From Bathynomus jamesi (Eukaryota > Arthropoda > Malacostraca > Isopoda > Cirolanidae), in assembly GCA_023014485.1 (NCBI GenBank), contig JAJOZX010006148.1, forward strand, positions 186,001 through 250,000: a stretch of 64,000 nt of DNA, given 5' to 3'. The notes beneath the pieces were generated by a model. The model made no database searches. It was not told where the DNA came from and saw nothing but the letters and a program-made list of their open reading frames with translations. Position numbers and translations under genes: made by a program. Below are positions 21,475 through 32,629 of the stretch, one piece after another (position 1 is the first letter of the stretch; every line of letters begins with the position of its first letter).

Positions 21475-22200
21475 GTTTTATATATGAAATCCTAATGAAT
21501 CTTGACTTACTCATTTTATATTTAAAGAAACGATAATAAAGGTATTCATTGTAATTTAATATATAAATTAACTCTGAGTTCATTAGGAACATTCACTGTA
21601 TTGCACGAAACTATTGAAAAGGTAATGCTACTAATTCCTTTGTACATTATTATTATTATAAGGAATAATAACAGGCTTTGTATAAAGACTTATCATTAAT
21701 GTATATTTAATATGAACTTATTTAAACATTTCACTATTTTTCATATTATATGGAAAGCGACTAATTTAATAACGAGTTGAATAACCTTTTATTCTAATAT
21801 TTACAATTTGAAGCACTGTATTAATGTTAACATTCTCCAAATATCTTTAAGGTTGAAAATGTTAACATTTACTTATAAATTCGCGGCTAGAGAAGGACCA
21901 AAAACGGCTTCTGATCAAAGCCGAACATCCCCTGCGAGTTGTTTTAAGCTGGTTGGCTAATCATTTTAAAGATATTAAAACGATGCATGCTGCGAGGCAC
22001 GCGAGAGATGGCGAAATTACAAATGATTCTCGAGTTGCAGCGAGGGAAGGCCGAAGATAGATCTATAATTAACGGCACGAAGTCCGAATCCAATCGTGTA
22101 AAAGGGGAACGAACAGATTCTTTAATCGCGTAAATGATGGCATTTTTATTGCATTTCTCAACATAAGTGGATAACTATTAAAAGCATAAAATGCGGATAA
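20151..22200. other. Two-kilobase stretch without a gene
   Basis: No protein-like frame is seen. Degenerate GGTTAG/TTAGGT-type words cluster at 20,215-20,290 and 20,605-20,665. Short (TG)n occurs at about 20,443 and (TA)n at 21,440-21,470. The segment 21,880-22,080 is GC-richer but matches nothing else in the window. Confidence 0.5.
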
Positions 22201-22364
22201 ATTATACCTCGTAATTAATATTTTGATTAAAGGAATGACAGACCTACATTCGGGTTCTGTTTTTAATCAGTTTGGTTTATTATGGGTATGTGGGTTAATT
22301 TGGGTTTATAATTATTCGATCATCTGCATGGGTTTGGGCCGAATTGTCGAAGGTTTGGTCATAT

Positions 22365-22371
22365 ATATATG

Positions 22372-22415
<44 letters not shown>

Positions 22416-22426
22416 TATATATATAA
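22365..22426. repeat. (TA)n tract bordering a palindrome
   Basis: About 60 bases of near-pure TA. Confidence 0.9.
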
Positions 22427-22536
22427 CGGGTATGCCATAAAAAAGGGGTACATTTTAAAAAGGCTATAAAATCAACATTTGTCATTTAATTTTAATAAAC
22501 TTCTACACAATAAAACATATGTATTTATCTATATGC

Positions 22537-23077
22537 AAACAAGTTTTCAGACTAAAATATCAAATAATTCAATTCTATCGACATTTAACGAAAGAGTATG
22601 ATTTTCTACTTAACATGCAAATATTATTGAACCTTTTTAATATTTTTTTATAAAAATAACTTTTAACGTAAAATTTACCTGAAATTATTAAAAAAAATGT
22701 TCAAAATACTTTCCTTCCATTTCAATAACTTTTTTTATTCTTGGCCGGAATATGAGAGAACTTAGCAGAGCGAGTCTACAGGACTAGGATAAAAGATGTC
22801 GCTCATTTACGTGAGATCATTCAAAAATGGGAAGAGCTTCCACAGGAACAAGTAAATCGAGCCATAGATGAATTCCGGCCAAGAATACAAAAAAGTTATT
22901 GAAATGGAAGGAAAACATTTCGAACAATTTCAGGTAAATTTTACGTTAGAAATTATTTTTATAAAAAAATATTAAAAAGGTTTAATAATTTTTGCATGTT
23001 AAGTAGAAAAATCATACTCTTTTGTTAAATGTTGATAGAATTTGAATTATTTGATATTTTAGTCTGAAAACTTGTTT
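22537..23077. repeat. Inverted duplication of a Tc/IS630-type transposon 3' end
   Basis: Left arm 22,537-22,751 and right arm 22,872-23,077 are reverse complements with scattered differences; about 120 bases separate them. The right arm with the spacer encodes the C-terminus of a transposase (see 22,797). (TA)n borders both sides. Confidence 0.85.
22797..22925 (+). pseudogene. Transposase C-terminal fragment
   Basis: Reads VAHLREIIQKWEELPQEQVN followed by RAIDEFRPRIQK. This is the C-terminal pattern of Tc3/IS630 transposases (I..W..LPQE.VNR.ID..R.RI). It has no catalytic residues. It occurs in the spacer and right arm of an inverted duplication. Confidence 0.7.
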
Positions 23078-23169
23078 TATATATGTGTATATATATATAC
23101 ACCTTTCTACATATATGTCCTATTCTGTCTATATATTTTGTTTGTGTGTAGAAGTTTGCAATAGTCCTA

Positions 23170-23368
23170 GTGTGTGTGTGTGTGGTGTGTGTGTGTGTGT
23201 GTGTGTTTTGCTATTCGACCGCATCTGTGTGTATCTGTATGTATGCGAGTTTATGTGTGTTTTGTATATAAAGTTACTATAAATGAACGAAAGCTAACTG
23301 TAAACCGTACATTCAGGCGAGCATCCAGGATCTCGATAAGGACGGGGTACACACCTTGAACCATATAC

Positions 23369-23419
<51 letters not shown>

Positions 23420-23442
23420 TGTGTGTGTATATATATATACTT
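23170..23442. repeat. Microsatellite cluster (GT)n and (TA)n/(GT)n
   Basis: GT runs lie at 23,170-23,206 and TA/GT runs at 23,370-23,440. The unique sequence between them shows no feature. Confidence 0.9.
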
Positions 23443-23709
23443 GCACCACCAACAGCAACAGTACCACTAACACTATAAAAGCACTCATACTTCCTACCTG
23501 GGAACACAAATTTACAAGCTACAACTAAAAAAATCTGAAAAATCATTAAATTAGTGAAGTCTTAAGAAACTGAGTTTACCTTTTGGCTGTTGAATGAAAG
23601 TCAACGTAAAATTTTTAAAAATATTTATTGATGTTAATTATCTGTGCCACTGTACAACAATATTTAATATGTTAATAATTACCAAAACACATTAAGTAAC
23701 GTAGATCGT

Positions 23710-23754
23710 AAGGGGGTCACGTGCCCCCTGCCCCTCCCCCTGGCTACGCTACTG
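23710..23754 (-). mobile_element. hAT terminal fragment
   Basis: Read on the minus strand, it starts CAGTAGCGTAGCCAGGGGGA, the classic hAT terminal motif. The partner end was not found. Confidence 0.45.
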
Positions 23755-23970
23755 CGTACATTATGTGAAGCGTTTTGTTTTCTACGCCGAATCGAAAGAA
23801 GTCAAACAATAAAAACGTTTAAACCCAAATTCAACGCGCAGTATTTTATTTTAAAGAATGGAAATGTAATGCTTCCAGTGAGCAGATGACGCCTTTAATA
23901 CAGTATTGGATTTCGCTTTCCAGGTACACGATTTCAGTCAAATTCAATTTATTAAAGGTTTCTCCAATTC

Positions 23971-24006
<36 letters not shown>

Positions 24007-24009
<3 letters not shown>

Positions 24010-24574
24010 GGTGTCCGAGAATTATCTGTACAATTTTTGGCTGTTATTAAAAGTCAACCATGAAGTGTAGAAATTCCAGTTTTGTCCCATTTTACAGAGA
24101 ATCTCATTAAGTTTTTTCTGATACCAAGTTTTGACAAGTTTTTTAGAAATTCCAGTGTGTCCGAACATTATCTGTACAATTTCATCTTTTAATAAAATTC
24201 TTGATAACACACGTAAAATTCTTAAACAAGATTATTTAGAATCTGTATTTTCAAAAGTTTCTTTTATTAAAGTAACGTTGTTACAAACATTCGATATGTG
24301 CACCATTAGTGATTCGAAAAACATCCAATCGATACTCCAAATGTTGCCATGTACGCTGCAGCATATCCACATCAATTCGCTCAATAGCAGCTGTGATTCT
24401 TGCTTTTAAATCATCAATGTCTGTCACCCGCGTACATTTCTAAAAACTTGTCAAAACGTGGTATCAGAAAAACTTAATGAGATTCTCTGTAAAATGGGAC
24501 AACACTGGAATTTCTACACTTCATGGTTGACTTTTAATAACAGCCAAAAATTGTACAGATAATTCTCGGACACC

Positions 24575-24577
<3 letters not shown>
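24007..24577. mobile_element. Non-autonomous mariner derivative with about 140-base inverted repeats
   Basis: CAGGGTGTCCGAGAATTATC at 24,007 is mirrored at 24,577, and both ends are flanked by TA in (TA)n. The inverted repeats run about 140 bases with two or three differences. Just inside the left repeat (24,152-24,182) a second partial copy of the end (gtgtccgaacattatctgta) occurs. The core encodes only a transposase C-terminus. Confidence 0.85.
24285..24440 (-). pseudogene. Mariner/IS630 transposase C-terminal remnant
   Basis: The minus strand reads VTDIDDLKARITAAIERIDV, then MLQRTWQHLEYRLDVFR, then NGAHIE. This is the C-terminal signature of a common arthropod IS630/mariner transposase. 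Everything upstream, including the catalytic domain, is absent. Confidence 0.75.

Positions 24578-24656
<79 letters not shown>
24578..24656. repeat. (TA)n tract
   Basis: About 78 bases of pure TA between the mariner derivative and the left Penelope-like copy. Confidence 0.95.
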
Positions 24657-24659
<3 letters not shown>

Positions 24660-24660
<1 letters not shown>

Positions 24661-24897
24661 ATTATTTCACGAAGGTAACACGTGAAAAATTTTATGATGA
24701 ATCAAACCACGAAGGAAAGGAAACACAAAATGGTGCTCAAGCGCTTTCGTCTAATGACATCCTCAGGAACACTGAAGTATATAAAAAGGTTAAGCCTATA
24801 TATAGGTTACAGAAAGAAAAAAAGAAAAATAAATAACATACATACACACACACCCACATATATATATATATATATACATACATATCTATATATGCAA

Positions 24898-24930
<33 letters not shown>

Positions 24931-25932
24931 CAATAAACAGAGAAGTAAAAATAATAAAAAATTAAAAATTAAAACCTTAAAGGATTACCAAAGAGGCGTA
25001 CAGATTGTAAGGAAAAATATCGATTTTTAGCACAAGATCAAATGGATTATAAAAATACAAATTTATACTGGGACTCTGCCGGGTTTTAACACAATGCTGC
25101 CTATGGTCAGGTTTCGATATATATAATAAAAAAAAATAAAAAATAAAATGCAAATTAAAAGTTAATCGATTTTTAGCACAAGATCAAATGGATTATAAAA
25201 ATACAAATTTATACTAGAACTCTGTCCGGGTTTTAACACATTGCTGCCTATGGTCCGGTTTCGATATATATAAAAAAATAAAATGCAAATTAAAAGTTAA
25301 TAAAGTAGAAGACAAGTTTACCAAAGATTTAATGTTTCACACTTCTTATCTAAGTCTGCTTTAAAGGAATTCAACATAACAGGATCGAGTTGAAAAAGAC
25401 CTTTGCTTATGTTGAAGTTATTTGAAAGTTGGATAATGGCAGACTCAAGAATATTTCTATTAACAATGTTGCTTGAATGGAATAAAACTGAAGCATTATT
25501 CCAATCAATACAGTGGGCTAACTCTGACAAATGGACAAAAGGGCACTGGACAACTGTCCTGTTCTAACGGAATATTGATGCTGTTTTATACGTGTGTGCA
25601 AATCCTTTCCCGTCTGACCTATGTAAAAGGAATCACATTGTTTACAACCAATTTTATAGATAATGCCTGAATTATTGGTAGGGTAGGGCTATTTTTACTA
25701 TGATATTTTTCACAATATTGTTATATGAAAATACTACATTAATATCCAAAAGTTTAAGTACATTAGCAATGCCTAAAAAGCCCGGGAAAAATGGAAGTAC
25801 TAAAATATTTTTTGACAAAGTACGAGTGTTAATATTGACACGATAGAAAGTTCGTTTTGCCTTGTTGAGACAAGATTCCATAAACGCAGATGGATAACAC
25901 AAATCACTTCCAATACCGTTGATTTTTTCCAA
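24660..25932 (-). mobile_element. Penelope-like retroelement 3' fragment, left copy
   Basis: The minus strand encodes the end of the RT linker and the GIY-YIG endonuclease region in fragments (25,318-25,930), followed by the 3' non-coding part with simple repeats. It includes the motif DLCYPSAFMESCLNKAKR and the [20 protein letters not shown] segment. It is the reverse complement of 25,931-27,149. About 34 bases at its outer end (24,660-24,693) are not present in the partner. Confidence 0.8.
24732..24766 (-). ncRNA. Hammerhead-like core in Penelope-like 3' region (left copy)
   Basis: Identical in core to the right copy (reverse complement), with the same reservations about stems I and III. 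Confidence 0.3.
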
Positions 25933-25935
25933 CGG

Positions 25936-26529
25936 TATTGGAAGTGATTTGTGTTATCCATCTGCGTTTATGGAATCTTGTCTCAACAAGGCAAAACGAA
26001 CTTTCTATCGTGTCAATATTAACACTCGTACTTTGTCAAAAATATTTTAGTACTTCCATTTTTCCCGGGCTTTTTAGGCATTGCTAATGTACTTAAACTT
26101 TTGGATATTAATGTAGTATTTCATATAACAATATTGTGAAAAATATCATAGTAAAAAATAGCCCTACCAATAATTCAGGCATTATCTATAAAATTGGTTG
26201 TAAACAATGTGATTCCTTTTACATAGGTCAGACGGGAAAGGATTTGCACACACGTATAAAACAGCATCAATATTCCGTTAGAACAGGACAGTTGTCCAGT
26301 GCCCTTTTTGTCCATTTGTCAGAGTTAGCCCACTGTATTGATTGGAATAATGCTTCAGTTTTATTCCATTCAAGCAACATTGTTAATAGAAATATTCTTG
26401 AGTCTGCCATTATCCAACTTTCAAATAACTTCAACATAAGCAAAGGTCTCTTTTTCAACTCGATCCTGTTATGTTGAATTCCTTTAAAGCAGACTTAGAT
26501 AAGAAGTGTAAAACATTAAATCTTTGGTA
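25936..26529 (+). pseudogene. GIY-YIG endonuclease end of a Penelope-like polyprotein
   Basis: GIY-YIG nucleases nick the target for retrotransposition. Visible motifs are [11 protein letters not shown] (GIY equivalent), [18 protein letters not shown] (YIG equivalent with the conserved Arg and His) and the downstream [16 protein letters not shown]. The preceding segment carries DLCYPSAFMESC and a hydrophobic FPGFLGI stretch. A frame break near 26,045 (A/T-rich) and another at 26,455 interrupt it. The reverse transcriptase is absent, so this is a 5'-truncated copy. Confidence 0.8.
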
Positions 26530-26914
26530 AACTTGTCTTCTACTTTATTAACTTTTAATTTGCATTTTATTTTTTTATATATATCGAAACCGGACCATAG
26601 GCAGCAATGTGTTAAAACCCGGACAGAGTTCTAGTATAAATTTGTATTTTTATAATCCATTTGATCTTGTGCTAAAAATCGATTAACTTTTAATTTGCAT
26701 TTTATTTTTTATTTTTTTTATTATATATATCGAAACCTGACCATAGGCAGCATTGTGTTAAAACCCGGCAGAGTCCCAGTATAAATTTGTATTTTTATAA
26801 TCCATTTGATCTTGTGCTAAAATCGATATTTTTCCTTACAATCTGTACGCCTCATTGGTAATCCTTTAAGGTTTTAATTTTTTATTTTTTATTATTTTTA
26901 CTTCTCTGTTTATT

Positions 26915-26915
26915 G

Positions 26916-26948
<33 letters not shown>

Positions 26949-27152
26949 TTGCATATATAGATATGTATGTATATATATATATATAGTGGGTGTGTGTGTG
27001 TATGTATGTTATTTATTTTCTTTTTTTCTTTCTGTAACCTATATATAGGCTTAACCTTTTTATATACTTCAGTGTTCCTGAGGATGTCATTAGACGAAAG
27101 CGCTTGAGCACCATTTTGTGTTTCCTTTCCTTCGTGGTTTTATTCATCATAT

Positions 27153-27189
<37 letters not shown>

Positions 27190-27195
27190 GCGCTT
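26915..27195. repeat. Microsatellites inside and beside the right Penelope-like copy
   Basis: (TATG)n and (TA)n at 26,915-27,005, mirrored in the left copy at 24,845-24,935, and a (TA)n at 27,150-27,190. Confidence 0.85.
27078..27113 (+). ncRNA. Hammerhead-like core in Penelope-like 3' region (right copy)
   Basis: CTGAGGA (27,078-27,084), a short helix tgtc-atta-gac, then GAAA (27,096-27,099) match the CUGANGA...GAAA hammerhead core. Penelope-like elements are known to carry hammerhead motifs. A convincing stem III with a UH cleavage site and stem I are not evident, so it may be degenerate or coincidental. Confidence 0.3.
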
Positions 27196-27474
27196 TACGA
27201 TTCTCTCATACACACTTTTTCAGAACATGCATAACACACTAAATCTAACTTTAAAAATATTGTTACTGAGTTTACAACAAAAACCGAAGCGTATTGCGAT
27301 ATACACACTTTTTCATCATAATAAATCAATAAACTTCATTAATTACGAATGATTTGTGTCCTTTGTTTTCACTTCGTTGACGTTTCGTTCGTACATTATC
27401 AACATGTTCACAGTTTCTTTCTTTGTGATTCATCCTGAAGCGAGGTGACGCTCGTGTATACTGAAAGCTTCTCA
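27195..27474. other. Short unique stretch, nothing recognised
   Basis: No coding or repeat signal. Confidence 0.4.
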
Positions 27475-27712
27475 TTAAGTATCCACAATCTCTACGGAGA
27501 GGGAGCTACGTCGTGGCCACGTCGTAACGCCGCTTTCTGCTAGATCAGCAAGGTTAAGCGACGTTGAATCTGGGTAGTTGCTGGGTGGGGGACCGTTCTC
27601 CGCATCTAGACGATGTAGCGACTCGTGGTTCGGATCCCGCGTAAAGTTGTAGTTACCCTCCTTCATATAATCATATAACCTTAGACGTTACTAAAGGGGT
27701 TAAATAACCCCC
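27475..27712 (+). mobile_element. 5S-rRNA-derived SINE, most complete copy
   Basis: The head (about 27,503-27,602) resembles 5S rRNA: aaggttaagcgacg corresponds to box A and gggtagttgctgggtggg plus ggaccg to the intermediate element and box C. These are RNA polymerase III internal promoters. The body has cgtggttcggatcccgcg, resembling a tRNA B box, and shares cgtggttcgga and gtaaa.ttgtag with the tRNA-headed SINE at 55,624. Fragments of the same body occur at 9,669 and 15,805. Confidence 0.7.
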
Positions 27713-28255
27713 AAAACAAAGTCTACGTAGAGGCCATTCGTAAAACGTGACGCAACTGCTTCTCGTTTCATAAAGAAACACTAACGAAGAAATTCTGAAA
27801 ACGTTCAAAGTATACGAACGAAACGTCATCAAGTCGAAAAAAAGGAAAGGAGAAGGAAAGAGGAAGAAGAACAAATCTCAAAACCAATAATAATAATAAT
27901 AATAATAATAACTTATTAACATCTACAAAACCCGCACTCCATTTTCATTATAAATTTGATGGTACTTTTTTCATTGCCTTTTTGATCAGGAAGCGATCAT
28001 TACATTACTTACGTTAATCTTCATTTTCATTAAAAGCTTCCATCGATTGGTGTAGTGATGAGAAACTTTAAAAAATGTTTGTTTTTAGTGCGAGGAATAA
28101 ACTTATATTAAATTTAAATAAAATTGTACGAATGCTCGCGAAGAATCGTTTTCTGAAAGCAACTTTCTTAAAAATCTTTACAGATTTGAAGATGACGCGA
28201 CGGTTGCAATTGAAGAGTCTTTTAGACATTTCAAACGATATGTCAAAATCCAGAA
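27713..28255. other. Intergenic stretch
   Basis: Contains a (TAA)n run (27,883-27,911). No gene is recognised. Confidence 0.45.
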
Positions 28256-28257
28256 TT

Positions 28258-28322
<65 letters not shown>
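28258..28322. repeat. (TA)n-(GA)n microsatellite
   Basis: Simple repeat. Confidence 0.95.
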
Positions 28323-28489
28323 ATGTACTAAATTACAATGGTAAAAAAACTATATTTAGCTCCATAGTCATATCTAATCTATAAAATTCATCGGGTACGT
28401 AAGTAAGTGCTTCATGTTTCTGCCAACATCGTTTTCATCTCACGAAAAGAAACACTGCAACGTAATCCTAATTATTATTATAAGGATAC

Positions 28490-29385
28490 GCATGTATTAT
28501 ATCCAGTGGGCAGAAGACAACAATATGAAGTTCAACGAAGAAAAATTCCAACTTCTAAGATATGGTAATAATAAAGAGCTACAGAAAAAAGGGTACAAAA
28601 CTCCGCAAGCCAAACAGATAACACCAAATCCACAAGTCAGGATCTTGGAGTAATAATGTCGTCGGATGCAGAATTCAGAGAGCACTATAAAATCAAAATC
28701 ACAACGGCTAGAAAAATAATGGAATCATCTGGAGGAGCTTCCGCAGCAGAAAAGCAAACATCATGCTCAAATTATGGAAGAGTCTAGTCCTACCAATAAT
28801 TGAGTATTGCTCAGTACTCACAAGCCCACACAGAAAAAGAGACATTGCGAGCATTGAAGCTATACAAAGGACTTTTACGTCTAAGATAGAGGAAACGGAA
28901 GGTGAAGACTACTGGTCTCGACTACAATCCCTGGAACTCTACTCTCTTGAAAGAAGGCGAGAGCGGTACACAATAATATACATATGGAACATACTTGAGG
29001 GCTCTGTCCCTAACCTCAGAAATGAAATAGAAACAAACTGGAATGAGAGAAGAGGCAGATTTTGTACGGTCCCAGCTGCGGTGGGACAAGGAGCCATGAA
29101 AACGAGGATGGAAAATACCCTCAGAATACGGGGCCCAAAGCTTTTCAATGTCCTTCCAAAAGAAGTGAGAATCTCCAGCACACCAACCTGAATAACTTCA
29201 AGAACCAGCTGGACAGATTCTTGTGCAAAGTCCCTGACCAGCCATGCGTGGCTGGCTACGAGGGCAGGAGGCGATCAGAGAGCAATTCCCTCCTTCACCA
29301 GTCCCGCAAATGAGGCGGGATGCTGCAGAGGGGTCGACCGCAGGTCGATCCTGAACCGTCGTTCAAACTCAACAAAAGTAAACAA
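28490..29385 (+). pseudogene. Jockey-like LINE, 3' end of ORF2
   Basis: Encodes the region after the RT domain: WAEDNNMKFNEEKFQLLRYG, then VLPIIEYCSVLTSPHRKRD, LQSLELYSLERRRERY, and LFNVLPKEVR, ending before a short 3' UTR with aagtaaacaa-type repeats. Frames change at least twice (near 28,650 and 29,185). It is 5'-truncated, as is usual for LINE copies. It belongs to the same family as 53,205-54,040 and probably 57,430-62,721. Confidence 0.85.
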
Positions 29386-29389
29386 AAGT

Positions 29390-30763
29390 AAGTAAACAAT
29401 AAAAAACAATAACTTTCATTTGCCTCGCTTCATAAATTATGATGTACGTAGAAAAGTACGTGCTTGTAACACCCAAATTACGTTATCTAAATAGATAATT
29501 CGACTACATGTTCCCATTTTAAATTTGATACCAGAAAAATAAGCATGTTTGGCGGAAATATCGTAATGATTAATTCGCCATTTTCGTTGGTTGGCAAATA
29601 ATTAATTAATCGTGTATTTTGGACGTTGTAACCAAAAACATGGAAAAAGGGTTCATTTCAAAACCGGCTAAAAAATGTTAAAATGAGAGATACATATAAA
29701 ACAGAAAAGATGCCAACCAGAAAGGCAGCAAACTTATACGCAAAACTCGTGGTTAAAAAGAGTAATTTAACCCTTTTAGGGAAAGTGGTTTCAAAGTGAA
29801 ACCACTTTTCAGTCCTAACTTCATTGTAATTTTTTCCTTAAACCACTACATATACTCCTTTTTACATCCGTCAAATTTTAATAAGATTAGCGCATGAAAG
29901 AAAGCATAAATAAAAATAAAAATAAAAATAAAAATAAAATATAATAATAAAAATATGTTAATGTAACGTATTATTTTTACCTTTTAAAGGGAATAACAAA
30001 GTACTTAATTGAATGAAATATTTATGTGCGGGTGTGCCTCAAGGGGATAAGCAGAACATTCGTAAATCTGTTCCTACAATTTCCATAAAAATATTATACG
30101 AAGAGTGAGCGCGCTCAAAGCGCAATTATCGTGAAAAATTAGCGTACTTTATTCATTTCTCAAAGCAATTCCTATTTCAATAGTTTCTGTTAAACTTATT
30201 AATTTGTCCGTGAAAATTATATACATTTTATAAGAGCTTATATTTTTTGAGACTTCAATTATATACATTTTTGGAACTACTTATTCGTCTTCTTCGTTTT
30301 AGCCATTTTTTTTAACTCGCAAAATCGTTGACCGTGAATCTTCGTTTGACAAGCAGCACGTTTGCCGCCTTTCGACTTGAGCATCCTCGATTTAAGAAGA
30401 GAAAACATGAGAAAAAACGTGCAGATGATACACTGTTCTCTTGATCTTGCTTCCGGTGACTATTTTTTTTCAATTTCCAAGTTTAAACCAAAATAAAAAG
30501 GAAAGGTTTGAGGATATTTCATTGACCGGGTGTACAATGAAGTGAATATACTGTCCTGCATTTCGATAGTTTATAAAACTTAGAGGGTCTATATACAGTT
30601 TCGGAAAAAAGTTTGCCGAGAAACGTAAACTTACAAATCAGAATTTTTTTTCCCTGAAATTAGTATTTTTTTTTTTTTTAGGATTTTTAAGAAATTTTTT
30701 CCAAAACTATACGTACAAGCTCAAAGATAAAACTTTACTTTGAGAGAGACAGCCTCTATAATT

Positions 30764-30765
<2 letters not shown>
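29390..30765. other. Intergenic stretch with small repeats
   Basis: No gene. (AAATA)n at about 29,905-29,945. A possible short Tc1-like MITE lies at 30,598-30,708: left end cagtttcggaaaaaagttt, right end aaattttttccaaaactat. (TA)n-(GT)n at 30,766-30,824 abuts the LTR element. Confidence 0.45.
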
Positions 30766-30803
<38 letters not shown>

Positions 30804-31556
30804 GTGTGTGTGTGTGTGTGTGTGTGTAAAAATGAACCATAAATAATTCCCATATTCCTATATTATCTTATTCTTCATGTAATTCTTGTATTCATTTATA
30901 TAGTTCTTGTATCCATTTTAAGAAAAAGTATCCATTTTAAGTATCCATTTTAAAAATTCATGTGTTATATGGTTCATGTATTTATATAATCCTGTATATT
31001 CTTATATATTTAACTTTATATAATGCCTATACTCATATGTATGTACGTGTGTGTATTCATTTTTACATAAGGACCAAAATCGCCCAACGCGAGTTTGGAT
31101 AAAATTTTTGATTTGCTTTCTACTTTGCTAAATAATTGGTGACCTGTTGTTTTTTAAAATCTCATAATCATTTTTTTAGATTTCGCTTAATAAGGAATCC
31201 TGCTTAAGCTTTGCAATGTTCATATTTTGTATACATTCTCTTTCGTTATAAAAGATGAGATCATGTCTTGCCTAAGCATTAAAATTGTACATCTTAAACC
31301 TTAAAATTTTACTCATATGCATATTTTAGTGTAAAGATGCATAGTCCGATTTCCACTTTTAGTTAACTTGGCAGATCATGATAACATCAGATCTGAAAAG
31401 TCGCGGTTTAAGATAAAAATATGGTTTCGTCTTCAAATATTTTGTTTACTCGTTCAAGCCTTACCACAGCTGAAAATTTACTTTATTTTCGAATATTGTA
31501 AAAAAATAATACAGCCTTTTTAGCATTTAATAATAATGATGTTAGCAGTTTTTGGG

Positions 31557-31591
31557 TATATAAACCCAGTAAAAATCTTCCATTGTCATTC
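31557..31591 (+). promoter_or_regulatory. LTR promoter: TATA box plus initiator
   Basis: TATATAAA at 31,557-31,564 and TCATTC at 31,586-31,591. The distance from TATA to the initiator A (31,588) is 31 bases, the canonical spacing. Both are repeated in the 3' LTR (40,943 and 40,972). ATTAAA at 31,703 is a possible poly(A) signal. Confidence 0.6.
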
Positions 31592-31710
31592 AGAAGCTAA
31601 TTCAGAGGCTGAGCACTACCTGTACATTTTAGCAGTAAATTACAGTAAAAGATAGTTTTTATCTTATCCTTCGAGCCTTGCTCTCTTCAGAAGAACTTAG
31701 TCATTAAACT

Positions 31711-31800
31711 TTCCGGATACGCTATAAGAAGAGTCCGGAACCTTCAGCATTTTTAGTAAGTCTATCAGAGTCCTCCGAGCCACTATAGAAGAACTCGGAG
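31711..31800 (+). other. Two similar stem-loops in R/U5
   Basis: Stem 1 is ttccgga (31,711-31,717) with tccggaa (31,734-31,740). Stem 2 is ctccgag (31,773-31,779) with ctcggag (31,794-31,800). Both loops contain a related purine-rich word (ctataagaaga, ctatagaagaa). They lie in the predicted transcript leader. A packaging or dimerisation role is only a possibility. Confidence 0.5.
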
Positions 31801-31907
31801 AGTAATATAGAAGAAAACTACTGCAAGTCACACATCCGTTGCTGCCACCTAACTAGAACCCCCGTCGACTTCGAACCACCCGGGCCATAGACGGAGGGGT
31901 TAACAAC

Positions 31908-31923
31908 TGGCGACCCTTTAACC
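31908..31923 (+). other. Primer-binding site
   Basis: TGGCGACCCTTTAACC starts two bases after the 5' LTR. TGG pairs with a tRNA CCA end. I do not assign the tRNA with confidence. Confidence 0.6.
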
Positions 31924-32629
31924 AGGATCTTCACGACTGACAACTTCTGCATCCAGGATTCTTCCAGTCTTCCAGACCCTGGAACCAGAACCAACACCCA
32001 GTTGACCGGCGTGTCACGACTTCTAGTTCGTCACATCCACCCTTGAACCGGTGCGTCACGACTCCAAGTTCTCCACGCCTAGTTTTCATCCAAGAACAAG
32101 TGGCCAGCAAGACACGTCTTCAGGACACGTCTCTAAGGATTTCGCCGTAGGAATCTTGTTAAGTACAAAACTCTTTTTTAAATAATTCTAAACATTTGAA
32201 AAGTCAGTATTATTAACAGTTAATATTTAGTATTGAGCCAGAATTAACACAAAACACAGTGAACACTTCAGACACCAGTGATACATTTTTTTTTGAAAAC
32301 AGTATTTTCACAGAATTATTGTCACAGATTATTCACAGATTATTTCAGAGTTATTTCACAGTTATTTTTACTATTCTAGTTAGTATAGTATAATTTTATT
32401 TAATGTACCAAACATAGTATTACCATACCTTCACGTACATTCGAGTGAAATTTGTTTACATTTTTTATTTTTGTTTGCAATCTTTTCAAATTTTCCCCTA
32501 GTTAGGCAAATTGTTGTGCATTTATTTTTTTTAGATAGTGTAGTTAGGAAAACCCCTTAAGTGATCATTCCATAAATTAAGATCGGTCAAGCAGACCTAA
32601 TTAGAACACATTAATAAGTACCTTCACAT
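31924..32629 (+). other. Retroelement leader
   Basis: Holds two copies of a roughly 43-base unit (accggcgtgtcacgactt at about 32,004; accggtgcgtcacgactcc at about 32,047) and a cluster of ttattcacagattattt-type repeats around 32,320-32,360. Non-coding. Confidence 0.5.

Larger units (their letters stand above)
25931..27149 (+). mobile_element. Penelope-like retroelement 3' fragment, right copy
   Basis: This plus-strand copy shares its 5' truncation point almost exactly with the left copy, giving a head-to-head inverted pair separated by about ten bases (gattttttcc). It ends in (TA)n at 27,150. The coding part is described at 25,936-26,529. Confidence 0.85.
30825..31905 (+). repeat. 5' LTR
   Basis: Begins TGTAAAAATG and ends TTAACA. 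U3 has a short internal repeat of gtatccattttaag. It differs from the 3' LTR by one 3-base indel, one 1-base indel and two substitutions, as counted by eye. Confidence 0.95.

Noticed and set aside
27500..27610. 5S rRNA gene
   Set aside because: Only box A/IE/C regions resemble 5S; the rest diverges, and the copy is followed by a SINE body found elsewhere in the window.
31905..32629. Host gene exon upstream of gag
   Set aside because: The interval lies between a primer-binding site and gag and is leader sequence of the retroelement.
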